This document shows positions 21,827-33,228 of a DNA stretch of 64,000 nt, piece by piece (position 1 is the stretch's first letter; each line of letters begins with the position of its first letter). Both the position numbers and the translations under genes were made by a program. The notes under the pieces were generated by a model that ran no database searches, had not been told where the DNA came from, and saw only the letters and a program-made list of their open reading frames with translations. The DNA comes from Sophora flavescens (lineage: Eukaryota; Streptophyta; Magnoliopsida; Fabales; Fabaceae), in assembly GCA_030762895.1 (NCBI GenBank), contig CM061068.1, positions 38,798,783-38,862,782 of the forward strand, read 5' to 3'.

Positions 21827-24628
21827 ATGAATACAACGGAAGAAAGAGAGACAGAGACAACAAACATGGGCACAATTGAGAAAGATAGTATGGAGATTAA
21901 TGAGAAACATGTGACTGATGATTGTCCTAAGATTAACTACAGAGGCTGGAAGGTCATGCCCTTCATCATAGGTAAGGAGTAGGAACCTTTTACATTCCAC
22001 ATGTTTCTCTTCCCCTCTCTGTGTGTGTGTGTCTTTTTTCTTCTTTTTCTTTTTCTTTCAGTATACTATACTCATTGATCTTTTGGGTGATTCATGCACA
22101 TAACTGGCAGGAAATGAAACTTTTGAGAAAATAGGAGCAATTGGAACCTTATCCAACCTCTTGGTCTATCTTACAACTGTATTCCACCTGAAGAACATCA
22201 CAGCTACAAATGTTGTCAACATCTTCAATGGCAGCACCAACTTTGCTACCTTGCTAGGAGCTTTCTTCTCTGATACATATTTTGGTCGCTACAACACATT
22301 AGGATTCTGCACATTCACTTCCTTTCTGGTATTAATTTAATTTTAGCTGATTCCATGCCAGCATTCCTCACTCAAATTTGCTACATTTGTTGATAAAATA
22401 TTTGAGTTTATCTAACAACTTAAATGATTCTCTTTTTAGGGGAAAAATAGTTTAAAAAAAAAAGAAAAAGAAAAAAAAGTTATGGACAATTTTTCCCTAA
22501 ATACTAAATAGGTTGATGCTTAATTATAATAATAGTATTTAAACATACAAGAGAGACACATTGTTTGTCTAAGTTATGAATCTGAGCCTTGTATTTTCTC
22601 TGCATCCAAACAGGGATTGCTTGTGATCCAACTTACAGCAGCATTCAAGAATCTACATCCACCTCACTGTGGAAAGGAGAGCACCACATGTAAAGGGCCA
22701 ACAGCAGGGCAAATGGCTTTTCTACTGTCTGGATTAGGTTTGCTGTTGGTAGGTGCAGCTGGGGTCAGACCATGCAACCTGGCATTTGGAGCTGATCAGT
22801 TCAATCCCAATACTGAGTCTGGAAAGAAGGGAATCAATAGCTTCTTCAATTGGTACTTTTTTACCTTCACTTTTGCCCAGGTGGTGTCTTTAACAGTGAT
22901 TGTCTATGTACAGTCAAATGTGAACTGGGCAGTGGGTTTTGGAATTCCTGCTGCTTTGATGCTATTCTCATGTGTAGTGTATTTCATGGGGTCAAAAATG
23001 TATGTCAAAGTTAAACCAAGTGGTAGTCCTATAACTAGTATTGTGCAAGTTATTGTGGTTGCCACCAAGAAAAGGAGAATGAAACTACCTGCAGAGTTTC
23101 CAATGCTTTCTCTCTTTCACTATCTGCCACCCAAGTCTATGAACTCTGAGCTTCCTTACACCTATCAATTCAGGTAACCACATCAAGCTTTTAACTTCAA
23201 CTTCATGTGATTTCTCAGTAGGTACTTGACTTCTGAAGAGTTCTTGTTAGAGATGTGATAAAGTCATATTCATCTTTGCCTATCAAAAAAACAAAAAAGA
23301 AGTCATATTCATCTCAACAGCATAAACTTTTGATAGAGTTGATTCATAAAATGATATCAAAGTTTATATGATTGTAGGATCCTGATGTCAGGATCCAATG
23401 GTCTAAAAGAGAAGTGTGATATTTTTTTTTATTAATTTTTTTTGCTTACATAAAATATTTTAAAGGCCGGGATCTCTTGCATCCATTTTATTGAATGCAG
23501 AGAATCCATATCCGTCATGGACTAAGTAGTCTAAAGTTTGATTCAACGCATTGTAAATATGAATTTGTGCATTTTCTATGCTTCAAGCCCAAAGAGCCTC
23601 TTTTGTGAGGGGCCATACTAGAAATATATTATAGTCGTTTATTTACTTTAGCTCAATAGATTTAGCTTTTGAGAGAGTTGTTTTATGACAGTTCTAACTA
23701 AAATGAGTGCTACATCAACAGGTTATTGGACAAAGCAGCAATCATGACGCCACAAGATAAAATCAATCCAGATGGATCTGCAGCTGATCCATGGAACCTT
23801 TGCAGCATGCAACAAGTGGAAGAGTTGAAATGTTTGGTGAGAGTGTTACCTTTTTGGTTTTCATCCATCTTGTACTATTTAGTCGTGGTCCAACAGCACA
23901 CCACCCTTGTGTTTCAAGCCCTTCAATCCGATAGGCGCATTGGACAACACAGCAACTTCAAGATCCCTGGTGCATCCTACTATGTATTCTTGATGTTGAG
24001 CACATCCATATCATTACCAATCTATGATAGAATAGTGGTCCCTTTTGTCCAAAGGGTCACCGGAAGAGAGGGTGGCATCACCGTCCTTCAGAGGATGGGA
24101 ATTGGCATATTTATAGCTACACTCAGCATGATAGTATCTGGTGTGGTTGAAGAGAGAAGAAGAACTCTTGCTTTGACCAATCCTATAGGTATGCAACCAA
24201 GAAAAGGTGCCATTTCATCAATGTCAGGTCTATGGTTTATTCCTCAGCTAATACTAGCAGGACTATCTGAAACATTTACTTCGGTTGGACAAGTTGAGTT
24301 TTACTATAAACAGTTCCCTGAGAACATGAGAAGTCTTGCAGGGTCACTTTTCTACTGTGGCGTTGCAGGGTCAAGTTATTTTAGTACTTTTCTGATTTCA
24401 GTTGTTCACAAAACTACTTCTAAATCTGCAACTGGGAATTGGTTACCAGAAGATCTTAACAAGGGGAGATTGGATTTGTTTTATTACATGATTGCTGCTC
24501 TAGAAGTCATGAATTTGGGGTACTTTCTGGTAATTTCAAGATGGTACAGGTATAAAGAAACTGACAGCAGTGGCATTGAACTCAATGAAGCATCTAAACA
24601 ATCTGAAACATCTGCTAATGGTGCTTGA
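21827..24628 (+). CDS. NPF2: NRT1/PTR family (NPF2-type) transporter, tandem copy
   Basis: Four exons (21827-21971, 22111-22328, 22614-23173, 23722-24628) encode about 609 residues. Intron positions and phases match the gene at 12998, and exons 2 and 4 have identical lengths (218 and 907 nt). Exon 2 carries GNETFEKIGAIG (proton-coupling motif). Exon 3 carries GVRPCNLAFGADQFNPNT. Exon 4 carries DKAAIMTPQDKINP, EFYYKQFPENMRSLAGSL and NWLPEDLNKGRLDLFY. The N-terminus differs most from its neighbour, and intron 3 has grown to 548 bp. All splice borders are GT-AG and the frame is open. Role as for the paralogue: a 12-helix proton-coupled importer, substrate unknown. Confidence 0.94.
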
Positions 24629-24688
24629 GATTAAGGTAAAATAGTAATAGACAATGTATGAAAGTATAGACCATGGTGGTATCTAAAG

Positions 24689-24863
24689 TAGGGATGAGGA
24701 TCACCTGTCCCATTGGGTGGAGCACAGCGTGTCCCGACCAATAATATATTTCCATGTAAGTTAATAATTTATTTAATATTGAAAAAGTAGAGTATATATC
24801 AAAATATTATTGGTTGGGACATGGTCTGATATACCAAAATGGGACCCGAGATCCTCGTCCCTA
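24689..24863. mobile_element. MITE, 175 bp, long inverted repeats
   Basis: The two ends mirror each other for about 60 bp: left TAGGGATGAGGATCACCTGT, right (other strand) TAGGGACGAGGATCTCGGGT, with a matching CCAATAATAT block further in. If TA is the target duplication, the element fits the Stowaway/mariner class. It lies 60 bp past the second NPF stop codon and may be transcribed in its 3' UTR. Confidence 0.75.
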
Positions 24864-25149
24864 AAATAGTGCTCCTTTTAGCCTAAAAAAATGATGTTGA
24901 TTACATGGATCAGGCACAGCTTTTGTTAATGTTCTTAACTAGAAGGAAACGTACAGGGTTTCCCGTTCATGTTTCTTTGAGGAGTTATGCTTAGAATGAA
25001 TTATTGCTTTGGCATATATAACCTAGGGTCCTTTTGGTTGAGTTTTTTTTTTTTTTTCAGTAGTTTTATAATGTAGAAGTAGAATATAACTAAGTTATTA
25101 TTAGAAACATAAACTATTTTGCATATGAATGAACTTGTAACACTACAAC

Positions 25150-25396
25150 ATATTAGACTTTAGATAGCGTTTCCGTATGCCTTTTAATAGCGTTTGTAAC
25201 CGCTATCTATGCTACCGCTATTAAAACTCGTTAGCAAAGATAGTATTTAGGAAGCGCTATTAAAATGAGACTTTAGATAGCGTTTGTACACGGAAACGCT
25301 ATCTAAAGTCTGACTTTAGATAGCGTTTGTATTAACAAACGCTATCTAAAGTCACTTTAGATAGCGTTTGTTAATAACAAACGCTATCTATTCCCT
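25150..25396. repeat. CACTA left subterminal repeats
   Basis: TAGATAGCGTTT and its complement AAACGCTATCTA recur about eight times in direct and inverted arrangement, so the strand can fold into strong hairpins. The same words fill the right end at 30718-30960. Confidence 0.85.
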
Positions 25397-26449
25397 TTTT
25401 TTTTTTTTTTTACATATTTCTTAACTAAATCCATTCCTGCATATTGAACTACACCAAAATTCATTTATGCAAAGAGGATGGAAATCTGTGAGAAATAAGA
25501 ACAAACATATATATATCAATGAACAAATCTACCAATGTTACTGAATTAACCATCAATGTCAGAAATGTGAATTGTTCAACAAATAACAAGAAACTAATAC
25601 AAGTCATTGTACCTGCCCTAATGAACAATGTTCTTGAACCATCAATGTCGAAATGTTCAACAAATAACAAGAAACTAATAAAAGTCCTCCATCACAGTTG
25701 GGTAAGCATCCTTAAGGTCAATAAAAGCTATGTCCTCTGGAAAACATCTTTGTTAGCCTTCATGTCAACATAGCATGCTTCATTTATTTTTTTGGTGTAA
25801 AAGCCTGTCGGGTCTGTAAGCAAACACAAGCACCAAATCAATATGGTTTGAACTAAGTGTACCAGGACCAAGAGAAGATAGTACACATCCACCGAGCTAA
25901 AGAGAAGGCATGTATATCTTGAAAAAGGTGTATATCAACCACCATTTCCAGATTCATTAGGCATAAAATAAATTAAAGATTGCCAATAGAAAAGTATAAC
26001 CATACGTCCTGTTGGTTGTTATAGAAAACTCCCATAATGAACATTTTATGAACAAGATTTTGAAATTTAGCATCAATAACCCAATCACCAAAGAAAGCAA
26101 GTGCTATATACAATTTCATGTAATATTTATAAATTGCCATTCACTTTTTCGCATCCTACTGAAGCCAAAACATACACTTGTAACATGCATTACTTTGTGA
26201 TCAAAAGCATTATTCGCATACCAATGAGTATTGCCGCAACTATCGTGATCAATTTGACATAATCAAACGAACTTCTCAACAATATAGCGACACCAATCTT
26301 CCTTGACTTCAGATAGTTGAGCAAAGTGGAGTATGTGGAGCATTTGAAGTCGGGGAAATCTGCGACATAAAAATTAAATAAATTAAGTTACAATTGCTAA
26401 AACATTTGAACAATCACGAGTTAAAAGCTAAGTAAACAACATACCGCCA

Positions 26450-27330
26450 TTGGTATTTTAATTTGGTTCTGCAAGATAGTTTCCTTCATGAAACGCATCA
26501 CATAGTACCCACAATCATCTTGTTGGGTTGTCTCGGGCACTATAAAAATAAAATAGTAAATCAATATAGGTTTTTTTATCTAATTGCGAATTAAGTTTTT
26601 GCAAATGTACCTCTATCTGAATCCATTTAATGTTGGTTGCCTTTAAACGCGGCACCTTAGCTCCGATATTTGCACGATAAACTTGTAAAGCACTAATCAC
26701 AAAATCAAACAGAGTTCATTAAGCAACATATTTTCAATCATCACAAACACACGCATGCTTTTTTTTTATTTTGAACCACAACAGCCACAACCCAGTATAT
26801 GTCAATTCAACACATGTTCTAATGTCAAAAATCAAAAGCACATTAGGACCATGACAACTTGCAACATGTATCTACCATGGAAGCCATTCGACAAAATCAT
26901 AGAAATTCAGAAATATAAAAGCATGCTTACTTATCGAACAGATTCTTTAAGTCTGGGCGACCCCTAGGATCAACATTCAAGGGATCCAGATAGTAAATAA
27001 TCTCTTCAACAATATTTATCACAAGACAAAGACCCAATGATTCCTACAAAAATGTTGAGATAACAAATCCTAAGCACCTCAACTTTTATGTAATTCATTA
27101 TTGTGAATTAAGTCCTATAGGATAAGCGACTCACCCAACATTGCACGACGCTAGAAACAATGGCTGATATTCTCTTTCTTTAGTTGCAAACCGGTCAGCT
27201 AGATACGTTGTCTGTGAATCCCTCCCGAAGTAGCCGTATGTATTTGTTTGGTGTGGGGACAAGAACAGAAACCTCCTCGTTATTTCCTTTGGAAGCAATA
27301 ATTCTTCATACAAATACCTTCAATTAAAAT
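26450..27330 (-). pseudogene. Ulp1-like (C48) cysteine protease remnant in the CACTA element
   Basis: Pieces read in order on the minus strand. A segment with YEELLLPKEITRRF and TYLADRFATKEREYQPLFLA ends at a donor near 27125. Next comes a short exon with NHWVF (catalytic His), then YYLDPLNVDPRGRPDL (catalytic Asp) near 26960-27030. Then IGAKVPRLKATNIKWIQIE, and after a 70-bp intron a piece with DDCGYYVMRFMKE (catalytic Cys) near 26480. All three catalytic residues are present, but frameshifts interrupt it just after NHWVF and again just before DDCGYY. Such protease domains are known from plant CACTA and MULE elements. Their role there is unclear; SUMO-type peptidase activity is an inference. 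Confidence 0.72.
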
Positions 27331-27399
27331 ATAAAAATGGATTACACCAATGACATCAATATTTAAATGGAAAGACAAAGAAAATATTGTACACTTTAA

Positions 27400-28422
27400 G
27401 CCTGATTTAGTACCTGATATATGCGGAAATAACGGAGGCAGATACCCATTCATGATTTACTGTGAGAGCTACTTTGAACACCATGCGGGTTAAATCCGTC
27501 AGTAGCCAATGCAAGTCGTAGGTTTCTTGATTCTTGCCCAAAATCAGGATAATCATGATCAAATTTCTTCCATTGCGGAGAATCTGCCGGGTGCCACAGC
27601 TTGCCATCTTTGATCCTTTCATCCTCATGCCATGTCAAGTGCTTTGAATCTTCAGAACTACGGTACATGCGCCTAAATCTGGGTATTATGGGAAAATACC
27701 ACACAACCTTCTCTGGATCTGATTCTTTCTTCTTATATCGTGAGGCATTACATTTAGGACACATCTTTAACGATGCATATTCATTCCGAAATAAAATGCA
27801 ATCGTTAGGACAATCATGTATCCTCTCGTAGCTCATGCCAATAGAGCGTAACATTTGTTTAGCCTCATATGTCCGACTAGGAAGCACATTATCCTCTGGC
27901 AACATGTCTTTCAATAGTGTGAGTAAGTCCGTAAAGCTCTTATCAGTCCATCCGTTGCCCGATTTCAAGTTATACAACTTTAACATCACCGACAATCTTG
28001 TGAATATAGTACAACCATCATACAATGGTTGCTCTGCATCACTTACCAACCTCCCAAACATTTGAGGACAATCCCGAAGATCCTCTTCAACAAACATTTG
28101 CAATGTCTTCAAAACGATCGCCCTCATAAGTATTTGTGTCAGTATCGTATGATGAATATCTCACACGATTCCTCATTTCACTAGACTCAGCTCTTGTCTC
28201 ACCATGTTTTGTCCAACATGTATAACTTTGATCGATTCCATTACACACTAAATGTTCTTCCAAATCGGCTGCACTAACTCGCCTTGCATAACAACAATCT
28301 AAACAAGGACATATGATTGTACTAGGGTTTTCTGCATGCCGAACTGCAAAACTAATGAACTCTTTCACCCCATCCTCATACTCCTTCGTTAAACGATTGG
28401 CAGACATCCATTTCCGATCCAT
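27400..28422 (-). pseudogene. CACTA tnp2 transposase (Transposase_21), truncated
   Basis: The ATG at 28422 starts MDRKWMSANRLTKEY, the transposon-associated zinc-binding N-terminus with its Cys pattern (CPCLDCCYARR). A single-base insertion near 28091-28097 shifts the frame. The next frame holds YDGCTIFTRLSVMLKLYNLK, the zinc-knuckle MCPKCNASRYKK and LALATDGFNPHG, whose Asp is taken as the first catalytic acid. The frame then meets a TGA at 27450 and the rest of the catalytic core is missing: protease remnants follow instead. It is therefore dead by both frameshift and internal deletion. Confidence 0.88.
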
Positions 28423-28699
28423 GCTTTCCCGATCTACAAAAATATTTATTAAACATATTTACTTTGAGTTTAGAGTGGTTGAGGTCTACATGCAATGTAT
28501 ACAGATTAAAGGAATGAAAGGAATGAAAACTTTTACCGTTTTTCCGCATGGCAAATTGAGTGTGGACAGGGGATGTGTATTAGTGGGGAAGCATCATAAG
28601 GGAAAGATGGGAGAGAGGGGGGGTATTCAGTTGGGTAGGAAAGGATCAGTGTAGCAGTTTCAGGTCCCTTGAAGAACCTGTTGTATCTTTTATGTTCAA

Positions 28700-29047
28700 G
28701 GAGAGGATTGTGAAACAAGAAGAAAACTATTGCAATTACAGAACTTAGTTTCAGATTTCTTTAAGGATCTATATCAAAGTACGGGTATGGGAAATGTCAG
28801 TTTTCCAACCTTATCTACCTTTCCTAATATAAAAGAAAGAGACACGGATTTCCTTGAAAATCTTGTCTCACTTGATGAGATAAAAAGAGCTCTCTTTAGT
28901 ATGAAAAACTTTAAAGCCCCTGGCCTTGATGGTTTTCATCCCATCTCTATTAATTCTCAATGGATCTCAGCCCCTGAACCAGACTCAAATGATTTAGAGT
29001 TATATATGGATGAGTTTTCAAAAGATAATTTGAATTATGTAACATGA
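28700..29047 (+). pseudogene. LINE reverse-transcriptase fragment in a chimeric ORF
   Basis: The plus-strand frame reads VSDFFKDLYQS, then SLDEIKRALFSMKNFKAPGLDGF, the region just before the reverse-transcriptase core in plant L1-type LINEs. It stops resembling a LINE right after GFHP. The last 30 or so residues (APEPDSNDLELYMDEF to a TGA) are acidic and of unknown origin. It lies antisense to, and just upstream of, the tnp2 start inside the CACTA element. It is most likely a 5'- and 3'-truncated insertion. Confidence 0.65.
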
Positions 29048-29049
29048 AA

Positions 29050-30717
29050 GAAAACGTGAGAGAAAAAAATAAGGATCCAAATCCGTTTTCAAAGTATTTA
29101 CGGAACAATATCCATAGTTACATAGTTGCACTTACTTTAGATGTTACCAGCTGTGTTTTTGTCAAGAGATTTGATTGTTTTGTAACAGATACTCCTTGCA
29201 AACCATCAAGTAATTGTCTCCTAAACATAAAATCCTTAGCCAAAAACCTGAAGGTCACATAAAGAATATTTAGTTAATGAATATTGTGCAGCCAAGGTGT
29301 TGTAGTATATAAGTTGAAGTAGATGTTACGTTTCTTCCTAGCTTATGGCACTTGGACCAAATGGATAGGGAAACTAGTATGTATGGATAATGCTCTTCTA
29401 CCTTCCTACTTCAACCTTTATGTTATCTAAGTTTTTTTGAATATATGTTTGTGGAACTTGGATCAAATTGATAGGGAAATATTCTTATACCTACCTACTT
29501 CAAGCTTTTTGTTATCAAGTTGAACAAAAATTTAAAACACGAGCAAAGTGCTTATGTGGACACTAAATCATGCTGAGCGTGATGCATATTAATGAAGCTA
29601 CAGGGAAGCCACTATACTTTTGAAATAGTTTTGAAAAGTGACTACTATTTTAATTTAAGATCGGCGGAAGAAAATTTAAATACAATGAAAGAACTAGCAT
29701 CATTCAGCTAAATGACATTATTCTAAAAGTGCCTAAGAGAAAGGAAGTTATTCGTAAAGCTTCCTCGATATTTGTACAATAATAACAAAAATCCTAACAT
29801 TCTTTACACCGTACATTCTCACAGAGTGAGAATACCATAATTAACAGATTAACATAATGATAATATCCAACAAGTTGAGATACAAGACAACAGAAATAGT
29901 ACATCAACAAGTCTAAAATTGAAATACCAATCACCCAGTTTAGCACTATGACAGAACCCACCAAACATCATAAAATACAGAATATTCAGAAAAGCACCAC
30001 CCATAGAATAGAAACCGCAAAACATCATAAACAGAAATACACCTAGCTGAAACTCTCCCAAAGTAGATCAAGTAGATTATCTACTGAAGCCGTAGCATCC
30101 ATGGGTGTGTATCTCCAATCATGGTATCAGCTATTGTAAAAAAGAATAAAAGATTTTACAATCCCTTGCATACTGAAAATGTCAAAATTATTGTGCAGGC
30201 GAACTTTATACGAATTTAACAGAAAAGTTTTTTGAATGGGTAAAAAAGCATGTTTTGAAAAGCATGACATGGAATAGGAGGTGAAGAAGGAGGAACAAAC
30301 CCAATCCAAGAAATAATTGCTAAAACAAAAGACATATATACACGAAAATTTAAGTAGCGATCATAAAAGCTAAAATAAAATAAGTGAAACTACAAAGCAT
30401 AATGACCAAGACAAGGGTTAACGGGTTTACAAAATGAACAAAGTGGATTTAAGAAACGCAGATCGCAAGCGGCGGCAAGCAAGGGAAGACTTACGGTGAG
30501 GGACTTAACAACTGGAATATGCGATGGAAGAGGGAAGGACTTGAACGGGCGGTGACGGCTGCAGGATGGTCAACAACAGCAGCGGCGACGAGAAACGAAG
30601 GCGAGGGAAGAAAAAAGAGATGGCAACGAGCTACAGTAGAATGGAGAGAGCAAGAAACAGAGGGAAGAAAACCAGTCCCGCGCGCGTTTAATTTGCTCTT
30701 CTGAAGAAAAGGGATAC
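29050..30717. other. CACTA leader region, no gene seen
   Basis: This AT-rich stretch lies between the tnp2 remnant and the right terminal repeats. Near 30480-30700 it becomes GC-richer, as expected for an element promoter or first exon reading minus. The short ORFs lack recognisable domains. Confidence 0.4.
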
Positions 30718-30960
30718 CTAAGATAGCGTTTCCTAAAGGAAACGCTATCTTAGGTATCACCTAAGATAGCGTTTCCGTGTGGAACCGCTATCTTTTCCTA
30801 AGTGGCACTTTTAATAAGCGGTTCCACCCGAAACGTTATCTTAGGTGATACCTAAGATAGCGTTTCCTAAAGGAAACGCTATTAAAAGTCCCCCCATCAC
30901 TTTTAATAGCATTTCCACACTGAAATGCTATAAAATGTGCGTTATTAAAAGTCTAATCTG
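30718..30960. repeat. CACTA right subterminal repeats
   Basis: AGATAGCGTTTCC and GGAAACGCTATCT alternate in both orientations up to the right TIR, mirroring the left end. They are the presumed binding sites of the element's accessory protein. Confidence 0.85.
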
Positions 30961-30971
30961 TTGTAGTGTAA

Positions 30972-32666
30972 ATAAATGGCTTTTATAAGATTTATCACAA
31001 AGACATTATTATCCAATATATAGATTATTTTGAAAAAAAATCAGTTAGTTTTAAAAAAATATCACTTATAAGGATTGTAATTGTGTTTGTTTCAATGTTT
31101 GGAAATAATGAGAATCTGAAAGTTTTGATAAATGTGAAAAAATCTGAAACTATTTTAAATAGTTTCTGATCAAAATATGATTTTATCGGGGGAGACAATG
31201 TTCACCAAAAAAAATTAGAACCATTTTGAACCAAACTAACCTTATAGATTTTAGATATTATATATATATATATATATGTTTCCTTGAAATTGATTTTTTT
31301 ATGTCTTTTATTGTAATTTTGTAACCAAAAAAACGCTTCTACATGATTCTATACAAACAAAATCAAAAATATTTTTTCAAAGTAAAAGGTGATTTTCATG
31401 ATTGGAAACAAATTTAAAGTAGCTTTTGCTTTACTTAAAATTCTCTAAATTTATATGAAAATCACTTTTTTTTTTAACCTGTAACAAACAGTCATGTAAC
31501 GTGATTGATCATCACTCTATCTCTTCTATTGCTTCTCTTTTTTTTTTTACTAAAAAGATATTCATTCATTCAAATTGGTAAAATACATCGAAAACAATAC
31601 AAATTCAACATCGCTAAAAACCGAAAAGGATGAATCTGCGAACAAATTCACAGCACTCAAGTTAATAGCATAACACGACAAAACGCCTGCAAATGTGACA
31701 AGATCAAAGTGGCCGGAATACCCATGCCTTCAGATTTGTAACGTTGACGCCCAAGTCTTGATTGAATCTGTAATGGATCGAAACTGATCTATCAATCTGA
31801 ACCAAACGAACACCACAACAAGACGAGAAACCAAACGACGTCGCAACAAGACGACGAACAAAACACCGTCGCACGCAGACAACGAAAACACGGAAAAAAA
31901 TGAAAGAAAAACCAAATATATGTGGAAAACCATTTATTTAGATAAAAAAAGAGAGAAAAACGATGTAGATGGATGATTCCAGGTCAAAAAATGGTTCAAA
32001 ACCACCCTTTCTGGTGGATGGGGAAGAAGGAAAAGAGGAGTAGAGGGAATGTTAAGAGAGAGAGGCGATTCTAGATTTTTTCAATGCTATTAAAACCTTA
32101 TCCTTTCTTATTAGAAGGTAAGAATTGTAGCTTCTTAAAAAAAATGCCAAAATATATTTTTTTTTCCCACTATTTTTGCTTTTTTAAAGTATGTCCAAAC
32201 ACCTGAATTTTTCCAGAAGCACTTTTATTTAGAAAATAATTACTTTTTATCATTAAAAACTCATACAAATGGGCTCCTCGGATAATTATTAAAAAAAAAC
32301 GATAATATTGAATGATACCATATGAAACGGGTACAAAAGTTGTACACCATTATAGCCTATTTGTTTTGTTTTTATTTTCTTGTTTTTATTTTCTATTTTT
32401 AGAAATAATTATAAAGTTATTATATTGTTTTCATTTAATTTTTCATTTTAAAATTTTTTTTAGAAAACATTGAAAACAATTTTTTTTTAATTTTACTGTT
32501 TCCTATACAAATATCTAAAAATAAGAAATATAATAAAAAATAAGGTGATTGTTTTATAATTATTTTTTAAAACATAAAATGAAAATAAATATCTAGAAAA
32601 AAGTAAACAAATAATTTTGCATCTCACAGTGTTTTCAAAAATGAAAATATCTAATTTTCATCGATG
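30972..32666. other. Intergenic DNA, no gene supported
   Basis: A GC-richer patch at about 31600-31900 (with repeated AACAAGACGACG words, preceded by a T-run) resembles the degraded leader of a non-LTR element on the minus strand, but no domain can be read. The rest is AT-rich. Confidence 0.4.
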
Positions 32667-33228
32667 TACTCCTTATGGTCCATATTATAATAGACAAAAC
32701 CCTAAATCATAGAGATTAAGGAAAATTTTTGAAATGAGTTAATTGTAATTAATACTTATATAAATTTACAAAAATATTTCTTCTAATTATAATTAACACT
32801 CCGAGTGTCTGATGACTTATATCTCGTAAATCTAAATCCTATTATTATAAATAAGGATTATATTGGAAATTAATATTTAATATATACTAAAATTGACGTA
32901 TGTTTCTAATACTTTGGACAAAAAAATGACTCATTTGTTTTTTACTATCTCCGATCCATATTATAAGAGACAGACCTCTATACAGACCAAGGAAAAGTTT
33001 TGAAATGAGATAATCGTAATTAAAACTTATATAGATTTCCAAAAATAAATATTTTAATTGATGAACCAACTCACTTGCATGAAAAATTAATATATATTTA
33101 AAAATTAGTATTTAATATATATATAAATTGACCTAAATTTCTAATATTTTAGACTAAAAAATTGGATTCACTTTTTTATTATAATATAATATGAATCGGA
33201 GATAGTAATATATGAACGAGATGGAGTA
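32667..33228. mobile_element. Older Stowaway-type MITE, split by a younger copy
   Basis: The outer left end is TACTCCTTATGGTCCATATT and the outer right end, on the other strand, TACTCCATCTCGTTCATATA. Both are diverged forms of the CTCCNTCCGTCCCATAT Stowaway end, and TA abuts each side. A younger element of the same family (32945-33205) sits in its right terminal repeat. Confidence 0.6.
32945..33205. mobile_element. Stowaway-type MITE, 261 bp, TSD TA
   Basis: The left end is CTATCTCCGATCCATATTAT and the right end, on the other strand, CTATCTCCGATTCATATTAT. The flanks are TA at 32943-32944 and 33206-33207. One mismatch in 20 shows it is recent compared with its host element. Confidence 0.75.

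Larger units (their letters stand above)
25141..30968 (-). mobile_element. CACTA (En/Spm) transposon with both ends, TSD TAA
   Basis: The left end is CACTACAACATATTAGACTT and the right end, on the other strand, CACTACAACAGATTAGACTT: one mismatch in 20. The flanks are TAA at 25138-25140 and TAA at 30969-30971, the 3-bp duplication expected. Subterminal AGATAGCGTTTCC-type repeats fill both ends. Inside, reading minus, are remnants of a tnp2 transposase and of a Ulp1-type protease. A plus-strand LINE fragment also lies inside. The 5.8-kb element has clean ends but no working transposase. Confidence 0.88.

Noticed and set aside
25141..25400. Regular hairpin repeats considered as a CRISPR-like array
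   Set aside because: They are inverted as well as direct, have no unique spacers, and are mirrored at the other CACTA end.
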